From Epithemia pelagica (Eukaryota > Bacillariophyta > Bacillariophyceae > Surirellales > Surirellaceae), in contig OX337237.1 of NCBI GenBank assembly GCA_946965045.2, positions 2,108,001-2,172,000 on the forward strand: a stretch of 64,000 nucleotides of DNA, read 5' to 3'. Shown here piece after piece: positions 20,893 to 30,825 of the stretch. The translations under genes were made by a program, and so were the position numbers. The number at the start of each line of letters is the position of its first letter. The stretch's first letter is position 1. Below the pieces are notes generated by a model. It was given only the letters and a program-made list of their open reading frames with translations, was not told the DNA's origin and searched no databases.

Positions 20893-22794
20893 CTATCGGC
20901 CGTTGGGAGCCGTTTCCTTGCATTCGGGGATGAACCTGTCCACATCAATCGGATATAGACTCTTGATGCGTTTGTGCTCTTGTCTGGCGTAATGTTCTAA
21001 TGAAGTCCAAACACTAATGTTGTTCTTTGCTCGAGAAAAAGACGGTATTCCACGAGGATGACGACGTTCCAACCATTCCAGAATACCTTCAGGGATTTCG
21101 GTAGCCAAGGTGCTACTAAGGTAACTGGAATTGATAGACAGTAAATGATCCACGGCTTGCGTCAACTCCAGGAGAGTCTCGGCTAGCGAGAAGTAGTCTT
21201 GACCATATATTAACTCCTGAAGCTGCCACAAATGCAAGGCCGTCACAATCAGTCGTCCAAAAAACCTGCTGCGTTGCGATACAGACGGTAATATATTTTG
21301 TTGCAGCTGGTCTTGCTGTAACAGTAGGTCACACGATTGAAGATGCAGCTCACGACATGAGAGCAACAAGATGTGTTGTTGATTCTGAAGCTGATCTTGG
21401 GCCGTCTCGGCGAGTTGGAGAGCGGCAATCTCCAGCGCTTTCGCGCGTTCAATTTCATCTGCTGGCAATCGGACCAGGTAACTCGGTGACCCTCCACTCT
21501 TGCTAGAACTATCGGACGTGACGTTGCTCAATGGCTGTCCATTCTTTATGATTTCTTGTAGTTCTTCCTCCAACTGACTTGTTGTCTTCTCGATTCTTCG
21601 TTGTATCGGATAGCCTTCCTCTTCGTTGATGCTACCTCTATCGTCCATCAGCAGTGGTTGTATTTGAGAGGGAGGCAAACGATTTCCAATCAATTCCATT
21701 GCATATAGCCAAGGGTTTCTCTCAAATGACACTCCAATGTCAAACCTGTGGTGATCCCAAAGTTGCCATCTCCTTGATGAGTGAGATAGTAATTTAGGTA
21801 AATACGAAATGGTTAAAGGTTCTCCCTGTGCAATTGGACGAATAGCACGGATTTCAGATAAACTTGATTGCGTTCCTGATGGATTATGATTGTTTGGTCC
21901 CCGAAACTTTACACAATTCGGAACATCGGCATGGTTCAGCATCGCTGCAAAGAGAAAAATCCCCGTTTCCAAGCTGTTGTATCGTAGCGCAACAAGAAGT
22001 CTAAGAATATCCAGTCGACCAAAGGCCGTGGTATCGCTGTTGTGAATATTGGATACCAGCGCAAACTGGATTAGACTCGTTATCTGTTCAGATTCTTCGC
22101 CATATTGATTCTCGTATTTGAGTATCATGCCCCTGAGTTGCTGATCCACGGTATCTTTCGTCGATGGGTTTTCGACTTTTCTATTCGGCGACATATTTGA
22201 AGCATCTGATATATCACCGTTGGGACTGCAGGAACTTTTGTCGCCAGTCTTGGCAACGCCTTCTTCATGAAACATCTTGTCCACCAACGTTTTGGTTGGA
22301 TAAAAGTGTTCTAAAGGATGCAAGATACCAGAAGCGTTTGGTTGTTGCAATAAAAAAGCAATGAGATCCAGGTCAATTATCACATTTGGGGCCGGCCACA
22401 AAACCAAAGCTTCTTCCACCATTAATAGTGTTCCAGATGTCACTGGTGACGCGGCTACCAATCCTCGTCCTCCACCAAAACAATCCAGACGAGAGGATAC
22501 TGCCACATTAGGGCTCATATACAGAGGCATGGGCCATGGAAGCTGAATTGTTTCTTTCTCTATCGGGATCTTCAAAATTCGAGAGGCCACGTTAGAAGTA
22601 TAAGTCGGTGCAACAGCTTCAAATGAAGTATCCTTCGAAGCCTTGTTGTTTTTTCCAAATGCCATGGACTCATTCACCTGATTGGCGAGCGATCTCGCAA
22701 CCATCAGGACATCGGGTTTCTCATAAGATGTTTCCGGACCATTTTCCCCTTCTTCATCATCACCAAAGACGGCAAAGGGATCATCGTCTGCCAT
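20893..22794 (-). CDS. SET-domain protein (SMYD/SETD-like methyltransferase)
   Basis: A 633-residue single-exon protein, a likely lysine methyltransferase. The SET domain opens at GGGRGLVAASPVTSGTLLMVEE (about 106-127) and closes with MLNHADVPNCVKF, which corresponds to the NHSCxPN motif, then IRPIAQGEPLTISYLPKL. The long insert between these halves (about 130-290) is typical of SMYD and SETD proteins. Here it holds a low-complexity piece rather than a clear MYND finger. The second half (about 360-633) is helical and may serve as a substrate-binding domain; no TPR was recognised with confidence. The ORF is open upstream to 23112. ATG 22794 (MADDDPFAVFGDDEE) is preferred because it avoids overlap with the divergent gene that starts at 23064. 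The substrate, histone or other, cannot be inferred. Confidence 0.8.
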   Translation of the reverse strand: MADDDPFAVFGDDEEGENGPETSYEKPDVLMVARSLANQVNESMAFGKNNKASKDTSFEAVAPTYTSNVASRILKIPIEKETIQLPWPMPLYMSPNVAVSSRLDCFGGGRGLVAASPVTSGTLLMVEEALVLWPAPNVIIDLDLIAFLLQQPNASGILHPLEHFYPTKTLVDKMFHEEGVAKTGDKSSCSPNGDISDASNMSPNRKVENPSTKDTVDQQLRGMILKYENQYGEESEQITSLIQFALVSNIHNSDTTAFGRLDILRLLVALRYNSLETGIFLFAAMLNHADVPNCVKFRGPNNHNPSGTQSSLSEIRAIRPIAQGEPLTISYLPKLLSHSSRRWQLWDHHRFDIGVSFERNPWLYAMELIGNRLPPSQIQPLLMDDRGSINEEEGYPIQRRIEKTTSQLEEELQEIIKNGQPLSNVTSDSSSKSGGSPSYLVRLPADEIERAKALEIAALQLAETAQDQLQNQQHILLLSCRELHLQSCDLLLQQDQLQQNILPSVSQRSRFFGRLIVTALHLWQLQELIYGQDYFSLAETLLELTQAVDHLLSINSSYLSSTLATEIPEGILEWLERRHPRGIPSFSRAKNNISVWTSLEHYARQEHKRIKSLYPIDVDRFIPECKETAPNGR

Positions 22795-23063
22795 TCTGAA
22801 GACGTCTCTTTTTTTTGATAATATGGTTGGTGGCCTGTAGCACGTGGGTCGCGCATCTGGGGATGGTGGATCGGTTCCCAGCGCTACTACAGTTGCCTTG
22901 CCACGGCGCCATTCCAAATTCCCAAGGCGTGACGGCATCCGGGTCGATGTAAGGTAACTTCTTCTTGTTGACTTTGTTTCTGACCACGAGCTTGCTTGGA
23001 GATGACCTTTTGCTTCCATACTTACCTCTACGGCAAGTTTCATTAACAGTCGCGTTGACAAGG

Positions 23064-26000
23064 ATGACAACAGAGACCTCTTTGCTGGGAAGCCCTTCCT
23101 ATGATGAAACACAATCGGACCAAACAGAAAACGTCAACTGGTATTCAAAAGCAGCAATAATCTGGGACCCATCTTCTGTAAAAAATGATATTGATTACTG
23201 GGATTCAGGTGACATCGAGAAATGGATCGAGGAGTATCCTTCAGACGGTATTGAAAGCAACAAAGAAGAAGTACTACTGCGAGGAATATCTTATGACATG
23301 TTGCATAGCATCGTAACAGTGTTGTCAAGCAAGCTCTTGAAGGAAATTGAAGTAAAACAACAATCCAATGAGCCCCGATCCATCCATTCTTCTTCAATGG
23401 TAGCGAATAAGCCATGCCTGGTCGTTGCAGTGGCGATTCCTGAAGGTTTCTACCTTCCCATTGCCATCTCCACAGTGTACGCCATGAACAAATATTATAA
23501 GGGAGGCCTTGGGTTCTCCGTCGCTCTTCTTCCACTGGATCCAACCGAAGGCGTTGATCGGGTCCATCATATTCTGCAAGATGCCCAACCGTACATGATT
23601 CTCACGGCGAGCGCCATGGATATAGTGCGATTGGAGAAAATAATCGTGGATATCTCGGCGAAAAACCCTGGTCCATCTGAATCAAAATCTTTAATCTCCC
23701 CACTGATGATCGATATTCCAGGCTGTGTTCATAGCATTGTGAAAGACACGCAGAGTCCAAGAAACAAACAGAAGAGGGAGTGTCTATTTGGTTTTCTTGA
23801 CCAACTTAAAACGGACGACTCAGAGAAAAACCAGAACTGTGAGCAAGCCCTATCTCACATCGTATATACTTCGGGAACAACAGGTATGCCAAAAGGCTGC
23901 GTATCATCCATGCGCTCGCTGGAGCACTATATCGAAATGAAAAACAGAGTGCATGGAATATCAAGTTCGTCCACGGTCCTTCTTGCATCGTCGATTTCAT
24001 TTGATCCATGTCTGTCGGACGTACTCGCAACTTTTGCTGCTTTCGCGACGCTGGGACTGACGCCCAGACAGGTTCTAAAATCTTCTTTGCATGCTTCATT
24101 GCGACGATTGGAGATCTCGCACATTCTTTGTACACCAACGCTTTGGAGCTCTCTCATGGCATCTGGAGCCGAACCCATTCATTTTCCTTGTTTAAAGGTC
24201 GTGGCCCTTGGTGGAGAACCCATTCCACCGCGAATCCGGAGAATTTGGGCGCGAAAACATAAGAAGACGACCTCAGAAGAATGTTATGGAGCCATGTTGC
24301 TTGCAACCTATGGCGTGACTGAAGCGTGCGTCTACCAAACAGCAGGTGAAATATGCTATACTGATGGAGATGGATCAGCTCAACCCCGGGGACAAGATGT
24401 TGGTCGTCCATTTCCTGGGATGGGTATTCGTGTGTGCAGTGAATCTGAAGATCCAAAGAAGCTTTTGGATCTGGATCAAGCAGTCGATGGTCCCGAAAGT
24501 GCTGGAGAGGTAATACTTTATGGAAGGCAGGTAGACAGCTTGTCGTCGTACTTGAATCAGGACAGTCTTTCACGGCAAAAATTCCTAGAACATGATGGCA
24601 CTTTCTTTCATCGGACCGGTGATCGTGGGATTGTAGATCGCAGAACCGGGAATCTTCATATTTTAGGAAGAATAGAAGGGGAAACAGGAATGGTCAAGTT
24701 CAATGGAGTGCGCCTGGAACTTGGAGAGATTGAAAATGCCTTGGTCGACAGCTTGGACAAAGGCGTCGTGGTTGACAGCATCGCAGGGGTCGAAAGGGAC
24801 CGATGCGAATCTGATCCCAAACTTGTGGCCTATGTCGTGTTAAGTCGCGACTGTTTGGAAGAACTGAAGCTCGTGGACTCAGTTCCAGTGAATGGTGCGA
24901 TCTGCATGGGTCCATTGTTGACGCTTCTTCGAGAACGGTGTCGACGCAAATGCCGCGTAGTTCCGAACATGTTCATTGTTGTTCCCCGCATTCCGCTTTC
25001 TCCAACCGGAAAACGCGATCGAAACAGTGCTCCCCTCACATCGAAGGCGGTACCCTCAGCGTCATTGACGGAGCAGGTGTTTTCCTCTTCCTCAACACAG
25101 CTACTCAAAGACTACAGCAGATTGGGTGCCTTCTTGGCGGAGCAACTTGTGGACTGTCTGAATCTTCATGCAAGCCAACAAGGAGCTCTTTTGACCACAA
25201 AAGCGACGTTTGACATGTTAGGAGGTGATTCGCTGGCGGCTACTCGAGTTGTACGAGCGCTCTATTCCCACTTTCATGGAGTAGCCAACTCTCGGTTGTT
25301 GGGAGGTGCTCATGGGATTCTCGATGATGACCGTTTTTCGCCTGTTCATTTGATCCAAGCTCCTAGCTTAGGAGACTATGCTGATTTTCTTGATCGTGAA
25401 ACTGGTGGCGCAGTTAAGGGAGGAACCACTGCAGAAATTCTCAAGCATAGATGTTCCAGTGGTAGGGATGAAAGTGGAATCGTATCCGCATCCGATAGTG
25501 GCGAAGTCTCAAAAGACAACGGTATTGCCGACAATATCCTTAATGAAGCTCTTTTGGAAGTATGCACTCGAGGACACGCCATTCTTGCGCTGGCTTTGCT
25601 CGAGGTGGGTGCGGATCCCAATTTTAATGCTGCTGACACACGGAATCATCGGTTAGGCAAAGTTGGTAGCAGGAACGAACGTAAGCAGGTTTTCGCATCA
25701 ACTCCGCTTCACCACGCTTGCCTTCGGGGGAATCCTATCTTGGTGCAAGCTCTTCTGGACAAAGGTGCAAAAACTACAGTACCGGATGCGTCGGGTACGT
25801 TTCCCGTTCACCTGGCGGCTGGTGGTCGTAGAGGTGAGACTAGCGCATCTGGACATTGTTACTGGGCGTGTGTGAGCCTCCTACTGGACCAAGCGCGCCT
25901 TCCATTGACGATGAAAGATGGAAATGGCCAGACTATCTTCCACTGTGCGGCCCGCTCTGGACAAGATGTTGTGTTAGAGAAACTGTTGGAACGACTGAAT

Positions 26001-26342
26001 GAGCAAGATGACACAAAAGACGAACCCAAGTTGCTCTCCTCTTCCAAACATAGCCTGTCGCCTTTGAACTGGCGCGATCGATGGTCGCGAACCGCCGTGC
26101 ATTGGGCTGTCATCAATGGTCACTTGAGCACCCTTCAGATCTTGCTCAGCGCTGGCTGCCATGCTGATCCAGTGCTTCCGCACCGAAACAAAAGCACAAG
26201 CGCAGCACTAGAGCGTCCATTGGATCTCTGTGATCGTGTATATATGTCTGCTAGTGGCGGATCAGCTTGCAGTTCGAAGCGCACAGACTTGGGAATGGCC
26301 ATGAAAAAGTTATTGGAGGAATCCATGGCTAAACGAAGCTAA
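23064..26342 (+). CDS. adenylation-PCP-ankyrin protein (NRPS-like, AASDH-related)
   Basis: A 1,092-residue single-exon protein. Residues about 20-660 form an AMP-binding/adenylation domain: A3 motif YTSGTTGMPKG (268-278), TYGVTEACVYQ, HRTGDRGIVDRRTGNLHILGR and KFNGVRLELGEIENAL, then PLSPTGKRDRNS with the A10 lysine. A peptidyl-carrier domain follows, with the phosphopantetheine site GGDSLAATR (Ser723). The C-terminal third (about 820-1080) has ankyrin-type repeats such as TPLHHACLRGNPILVQALLDKGA, GTFPVHLAAGGRRG and TAVHWAVINGHLSTLQILLSAG. The protein should activate an amino or carboxylic acid and load it on its own carrier. No condensation, reductase or thioesterase domain follows. Animal AASDH has A-PCP followed by a beta-propeller; here ankyrins take that place. 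ATG 23064 is the first in the frame. A 269-bp divergent promoter is shared with the SET gene. Confidence 0.9.
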   Translation: MTTETSLLGSPSYDETQSDQTENVNWYSKAAIIWDPSSVKNDIDYWDSGDIEKWIEEYPSDGIESNKEEVLLRGISYDMLHSIVTVLSSKLLKEIEVKQQSNEPRSIHSSSMVANKPCLVVAVAIPEGFYLPIAISTVYAMNKYYKGGLGFSVALLPLDPTEGVDRVHHILQDAQPYMILTASAMDIVRLEKIIVDISAKNPGPSESKSLISPLMIDIPGCVHSIVKDTQSPRNKQKRECLFGFLDQLKTDDSEKNQNCEQALSHIVYTSGTTGMPKGCVSSMRSLEHYIEMKNRVHGISSSSTVLLASSISFDPCLSDVLATFAAFATLGLTPRQVLKSSLHASLRRLEISHILCTPTLWSSLMASGAEPIHFPCLKVVALGGEPIPPRIRRIWARKHKKTTSEECYGAMLLATYGVTEACVYQTAGEICYTDGDGSAQPRGQDVGRPFPGMGIRVCSESEDPKKLLDLDQAVDGPESAGEVILYGRQVDSLSSYLNQDSLSRQKFLEHDGTFFHRTGDRGIVDRRTGNLHILGRIEGETGMVKFNGVRLELGEIENALVDSLDKGVVVDSIAGVERDRCESDPKLVAYVVLSRDCLEELKLVDSVPVNGAICMGPLLTLLRERCRRKCRVVPNMFIVVPRIPLSPTGKRDRNSAPLTSKAVPSASLTEQVFSSSSTQLLKDYSRLGAFLAEQLVDCLNLHASQQGALLTTKATFDMLGGDSLAATRVVRALYSHFHGVANSRLLGGAHGILDDDRFSPVHLIQAPSLGDYADFLDRETGGAVKGGTTAEILKHRCSSGRDESGIVSASDSGEVSKDNGIADNILNEALLEVCTRGHAILALALLEVGADPNFNAADTRNHRLGKVGSRNERKQVFASTPLHHACLRGNPILVQALLDKGAKTTVPDASGTFPVHLAAGGRRGETSASGHCYWACVSLLLDQARLPLTMKDGNGQTIFHCAARSGQDVVLEKLLERLNEQDDTKDEPKLLSSSKHSLSPLNWRDRWSRTAVHWAVINGHLSTLQILLSAGCHADPVLPHRNKSTSAALERPLDLCDRVYMSASGGSACSSKRTDLGMAMKKLLEESMAKRS

Positions 26343-26562
26343 TGTCAAAGAGTTTTATGCGAATTCCATGAGACAAGTTGAAAGGATGCTCCGGCACTCG
26401 ACACCAATCCGACACAAAATACCTGTATTCGAAATGAAAGTTTTATGACGCAACGACTCATTTCTTCCGTCTGCTGATCTCATGACTAAGAAATGGTACA
26501 GTGATATGGCTTTACGAAATGGCAAGTCGGACAATGGATTTAGCTGTCTTACAATGGTGAAA

Positions 26563-27513
26563 TCATGATGCGGCCCTAGTGCGTTCAAGATAATGACGTT
26601 CGGCCTCTTCCATAATCGCCTGTGCTTCGTCACGCTCGATTTCTTCTTGCTTGAGTACATTTCGCAGCCGACCCCGTTCCGCCAGAGCTTCTCGCACGCG
26701 GTTGGCCAAGTTGGGAATCGTTTCTTGAATTAGCCGAGTTGTGGCCTGCCGGGTGGTTTTCTCCAAAAGTTCCAGACGGCGCAACTCGGCTTGTGCTTCG
26801 GGTTCTGAGTGGGATAACATCCGTTTGAGTTGTTCGTCCAGCCAGTCCAACCGAGACTGCCTTTGTTGACTGGCGGTTTCTTTTGCTCGAATACGGAGTT
26901 CCATTGCCTCAACATAGATACGTCGTTTGATGGCATGGTCAAGAAAACTTACTTGCTGGTCGTTTTCGAGTCTCGTAGTGGCCAAAGAAGAATCATTTGG
27001 AGAAGAGGATACTTCAGGCATGTCCGCCTTTGTTTTGTTTGTTCCTTGAACGATAGCTTCCTCTTGGTACCGCTGCTCTTCTTTGATATCTTGTTCGCAT
27101 TGGGCAATGACTTTCCGAAGCTTGATAGAGCGTTGTTCTTGTTCATGTATCTTCCTTTTCATTTTGTGATACTCCTGTATATTCGTATAGCGCTCCAGCT
27201 GTTGTTGGGCAAAGGCGGCCTGGGTGTTGGCATGTTCTCGTTTCTTTGCCTCTAGTTTCGCCTCCATCGATCCTACCTTTTCCCGGATCTCAACAACGGA
27301 TGAGCGCTCATTCACCAGCTGTTGAGCACGCTCTTGCATCCTCGTCAAGGTCGTCTGTTGCCATTCCGAAAGTGAGGAAGATGACGACAACGCCAATCCT
27401 GAACGAGCTTTTGCCGTCGCACCGTTGCCAGAAGACGATGGCAACATCGAAGGGCGCGTGGATTTTCCATCGTCCCCTTGGGAACCTTGGGATAAGATGC
27501 TGAGACTATTCAT
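26563..27513 (-). CDS. coiled-coil protein of unknown function
   Basis: A 316-residue single-exon protein. After a Ser/Gly-rich start (1-48) nearly the whole chain is charged helix with heptad-like spacing: about 50-150 (WQQTTLTRMQERAQQLVNER, VGSMEAKLEAKKREHANTQ) and 190-315 (RRIYVEAMELRIRAKETASQ, RLRNVLKQEEIERDEAQAIM). The middle (155-185) is a flexible linker. No named domain was recognised; cytoskeletal, basal-body or centrosomal proteins look like this, but so do many others. ATG 27513 is the first in the frame. It is convergent with the adenylation-PCP-ankyrin gene. Confidence 0.7.
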   Translation of the reverse strand: MNSLSILSQGSQGDDGKSTRPSMLPSSSGNGATAKARSGLALSSSSSLSEWQQTTLTRMQERAQQLVNERSSVVEIREKVGSMEAKLEAKKREHANTQAAFAQQQLERYTNIQEYHKMKRKIHEQEQRSIKLRKVIAQCEQDIKEEQRYQEEAIVQGTNKTKADMPEVSSSPNDSSLATTRLENDQQVSFLDHAIKRRIYVEAMELRIRAKETASQQRQSRLDWLDEQLKRMLSHSEPEAQAELRRLELLEKTTRQATTRLIQETIPNLANRVREALAERGRLRNVLKQEEIERDEAQAIMEEAERHYLERTRAAS

Positions 27514-27952
27514 GTGATTGATTCCTCTCTCTTCCTTCGGATCAACAAGACTGGGAAATGTAGCGACCGTGACAGATGAATGCTCAAAACTCCATGTATC
27601 AAAGACACGACTTTATTACAGTGGGTGACTGCGCAGCACAACAAAAGTTTCTACACGATAAGATATCACCGTTGAAAACAAATGCTCAATCAGATCGTCA
27701 TCGATAAGGCTTCAGCCGTCTTGAGAATTGGGTCCGGCGGGATCACAATCTCTGCGCGCCAGCCTGTGCCTACCAGTCATCCTCTCCGCCTGAATGATTT
27801 CGCGTTTCGCGATTCGCGTAGGTCGGAAGCAAGTAGCAATAAGATCTAAGATCGTTCTTCCCATTTCCAATTCCGATCCCAAACATCAGACAAGAACATG
27901 AATATAGCTCCAAATACGAGTGGAATTTGCAAACAGTGTCAAACTTGTTTCC
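27514..27952. other. intergenic region between two minus-strand genes
   Basis: Promoter side of the coiled-coil gene and 3' side of the FABP-like gene. No ORF or repeat is worth naming. Confidence 0.4.
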
Positions 27953-29149
27953 CTAGCTTGCTTCTCTTCGTAGGAACCTCCACGTAACTTTTGCTTTTTC
28001 CCTAGATTCATCTCTTGGATGAAAAGTGGATTCACAAACGAGCACAGTCCTCGCATCGCCACTTTCTCCATCATTCTCTTCGCTAATGTATCGTCTGCTT
28101 TCAAAGCTCCCACCGCCGTACTTTTGCACTCCATGTAACCAGGACCGGTGGACCCGACCCTGGTCCTCCCACCAAGCTTCACAAGTCACAAGCTCACCGT
28201 CTGCAGTGAAAATTTCTGCTTTCTTTGGCGTCTTTGGTGCAGAACTAGAGTTGGCTTCTGCTTCTTGACATGCATTGCTAGCGGAATCGAAAATGGTTGT
28301 GGTCAATGTTCGCTCCCACACTCCACGAATATTTTCGCCCCGAATGAACAAAGTGGCACCATGGTCGCTTTGGACCATGGTCTCTGTAGTCATACCAGCA
28401 ATTGACAAAGCAACAGTCCGAACAATCTTGGGCTGTCCAAGAAGCTGCAGGTACTGATCGTATTCCTTTTTGAATGATTCTGTAACGATAAGATCCCAGT
28501 CCCCCGATAAATCCACGCCCTCTGCGGCTGTGGCAGAATAGGAAAGCCATTCTGTTGAGATGTCGGAATGCTGTGTTGTCGAGTGGTTTGCATCTTGTTC
28601 ATTCGTTGCGACCGATCGCGAGTCAGTCATGTTCGCGTCCGATAGGGATATCTCGAAATCCAGTTCTATGCCTGTCGAAACGTCCTCAGGTTCTGTGTCT
28701 TTTCTCGATTTCACCCAACGATACAACCAACGAAATGGAAGGCTTACCACTTGCCATAGCCTTCGGCGTATGGATATTCTTTCCATGTTGCTTTGATCAA
28801 AATCATGTTCCTTGGAGACTGACAATAGTGCCGTTCTGTGCGTGTTGACTTGAGCGAACAGGGTCGAGATGGTTACTGAGTGTGCCTGTTGCCTACGTGA
28901 TGAGAATGAATGATCCAGCGTCGACGAAAGATCCTCCGAGTTGTGGGTCTGACTAGGCGGCTGGCCATGGTGGTTCGGTCGGAATTGATGCCGAGAAAGC
29001 TCCTGATGACGCGACCTGAAACTCGTGAATATGCTGGTCTTCCAAGATGACTTTTCAGATCTTGTAAACGTTACATAATTTAGTGAGAAGCTTTGAGAGC
29101 GCTCGAAGTAAAGCAGTAACGAGAGAATGAACCAGATTATATCCGCCAT
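27953..29149 (-). CDS. plastid-targeted protein with FABP/calycin-like domain
   Basis: A 398-residue single-exon protein. ATG 29149 gives a hydrophobic signal peptide (MADIIWFILSLLLYFERSQS) followed by FSLNYVTFTRSEKSSW. This is a Phe at the predicted cleavage and a hydroxylated, basic transit region, as in diatom plastid precursors. A Ser/His/Gln-rich linker, a short basic amphipathic segment (RRLWQVVSLPFRWLYRWVKSRK) and an acidic stretch follow. Residues about 215-398 look like a lipocalin/FABP beta-barrel: VDLSGDWDLIVTESFKKEYD at the start (the WxL.xSENFDxYL pattern), then ETMVQSDHGATLF and a closing CESTFHPRDES..AKVTWRFLRR. Members bind fatty acids, retinoids or haem. The ligand is unknown and the domain assignment rests on pattern only. 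The upstream frame without ATG is left out. Confidence 0.65.
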   Translation of the reverse strand: MADIIWFILSLLLYFERSQSFSLNYVTFTRSEKSSWKTSIFTSFRSRHQELSRHQFRPNHHGQPPSQTHNSEDLSSTLDHSFSSRRQQAHSVTISTLFAQVNTHRTALLSVSKEHDFDQSNMERISIRRRLWQVVSLPFRWLYRWVKSRKDTEPEDVSTGIELDFEISLSDANMTDSRSVATNEQDANHSTTQHSDISTEWLSYSATAAEGVDLSGDWDLIVTESFKKEYDQYLQLLGQPKIVRTVALSIAGMTTETMVQSDHGATLFIRGENIRGVWERTLTTTIFDSASNACQEAEANSSSAPKTPKKAEIFTADGELVTCEAWWEDQGRVHRSWLHGVQKYGGGSFESRRYISEENDGESGDARTVLVCESTFHPRDESREKAKVTWRFLRREAS

Positions 29150-29499
29150 GTTGGCATCAAGGATTTTGCAGTGTTGGCCATTGTCATCGGCATATGGTGG
29201 GGCGGATATAACGTAGACGACCCCACAATGCAGACACACTTTTGATACTCCATCTACTGGTAGACTACACCTTACTGCTCCTATTGTAATCCTCTAGGAG
29301 TACCTTATTCAGAGTTGAGGGGCACGATAACCATACGGAGTCCGTATGGAACCCCTAAAAGAAAAAAGATGTGATAGTCGTTCACTAGCATATTCGTACT
29401 TCCCTGAGTGGTATCTGATTTCTCCAATCATGCATAGTTGGCAGCATTTACTACTTTGTCGTCTCGTTTCCTGATCCCGAGAGTAACACTTTGAATTTG
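29150..29499. other. intergenic region between minus-strand genes
   Basis: Contains CTAGGAGTACC at 29294-29304 and the short inverted repeat CATACGGAGTCCGTATGG near 29332-29349. No gene was seen. Confidence 0.5.
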
Positions 29500-30207
29500 C
29501 TAGTTTTTCCCACTGGAATCGCCCTTGCTTTCAGGTGTATCTTCATCCATGCTGATGTCCATAGAAGCAGCCACAGATGCAGCGATTCCTTCTTCAAGTT
29601 CGATGCTCCCGTCCGACTCGAACTCACCATCTGTTCCGATGTGGATTGGCCAGTATGAAACAGTGTCATCGGCCTTTTGAACCGCCGCTCGCCAACCGTT
29701 CATGATTTCCTCGTGTGTTTTGACGGCCCGTTTTCTTGTCGGACCAGACAAATTCTTCAGTATGAACAAGGGAGCATAATAGAGGATCAATAAGGGTTGG
29801 AAGAAGTATCGCACGGCAGGTGGGAAGATCGAAAGGGTGTACTTTGTCAGCTGTCGAATCCAGGCGCCCGTGGCAGTGAATGTTGCCACATACAGAGCAG
29901 CGACGAAGGCGCGACATGATGCTCGAAATGCTGTCATGGAAAAACCGGTCAACTTGCGTAATCGAGATCGAATCGTTACTTTGGGGTTGTCATCTGAAGC
30001 ATGAGAAGAATCAACCGACGCCGAGAGCTTCTGAGCGGTGTTCATGGGGGAAGATGCAAACGAGGTCCCTCTCCAACATTGGCGGACGGTGGTGACAGGT
30101 TGCACCATCAAGGACATGGTCGGAAGAGGAAGGACAATTATTGTTGACACTGTCAGTAGAAGCCATATCGCTACCGAGCATGTCCACTGGATCGATGTTG
30201 CCTTCAT
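29500..30207 (-). CDS. small membrane protein of unknown function
   Basis: A 235-residue single-exon frame; start ATG 30207 was chosen because MKATSIQWTCSVAIWLLLTVSTIIVLPLP makes a signal peptide or anchor, whereas the upstream part is polar. A hydrophobic middle (about 105-150: ALYVATFTATGAWIRQL and YTLSIFPPAVRYFFQPLLILYYAPLFIL) suggests one or two more membrane segments. A charged RKRAVKTHEEIMNGWRAAVQ helix and a strongly acidic C-terminal tail (EFESDGSIELEEG, DISMDEDTPES) follow. No family was recognised. Its neighbours give no functional hint. Codon use looks like that of nearby genes, and the frame is much longer than chance shadows here. Confidence 0.6.
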   Translation of the reverse strand: MKATSIQWTCSVAIWLLLTVSTIIVLPLPTMSLMVQPVTTVRQCWRGTSFASSPMNTAQKLSASVDSSHASDDNPKVTIRSRLRKLTGFSMTAFRASCRAFVAALYVATFTATGAWIRQLTKYTLSIFPPAVRYFFQPLLILYYAPLFILKNLSGPTRKRAVKTHEEIMNGWRAAVQKADDTVSYWPIHIGTDGEFESDGSIELEEGIAASVAASMDISMDEDTPESKGDSSGKN

Positions 30208-30825
30208 TGTTTCCAGTCGACTTGGACACCGACCGCTTCCGTCTAATGTGCCTGCCGTTGGGGTTCGGAGAGATGAAGTCAATGACAGGGTTCAGGGTTC
30301 TGCTTTTCTACTCACTAGAGTAGAAAGAACCTCTACGCTAGACTTCAAGTACTTGTAGAAGGCAAGCCGTTGGTCAGATTGCGGTGACACGATGACATCT
30401 TGTTGACTCGACATGTTGTGTGGGAGTGACGGCATTCGTGACCCAGTTCATGTGTCTCAAATTTCCCCAGGGGCGATCGCATATTGTAAAAACCAGAAAG
30501 GGGGCAGACGTTAGAAGTGCCCCTCCTGTAACCGCAACCTGGATGTAGCCGTTATCAGATTGCTCTATTCGTACTGAAATCTTTACGCTGAACATCGCCC
30601 ACCATCTCATATAGTACTGTAGATATGCGTGATGTATCATGTTTTCGTTTCCCGCTTTTCTCGATATCTTGGATCGGATCTTTCGAATCTCAGCAATCTG
30701 CAATGCACGAAGGATGAAACAGCCTTCCAAATTCCACATCGGTGCAGATATTTGGATCCACCGCCAACATAGCTTATGCACCTGAAACGAAGTTGATTTA
30801 CGAGAGGACTTTCCAAAGCAATATC
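30208..30825. other. divergent intergenic region
   Basis: Lies between the membrane-protein gene and the choline-transporter-like gene. A 135-codon minus-strand frame (30374-30781) has no resemblance to a family and is not called. Confidence 0.4.

Noticed and set aside
22795-23112. Longer N-terminus of the SET protein
   Set aside because: It would overlap the divergent adenylation gene and is basic, unlike the acidic start at 22794.
30374-30781. 135-codon minus-strand frame in a divergent promoter
   Set aside because: No motif and it would occupy the promoter of the transporter gene; probably chance.
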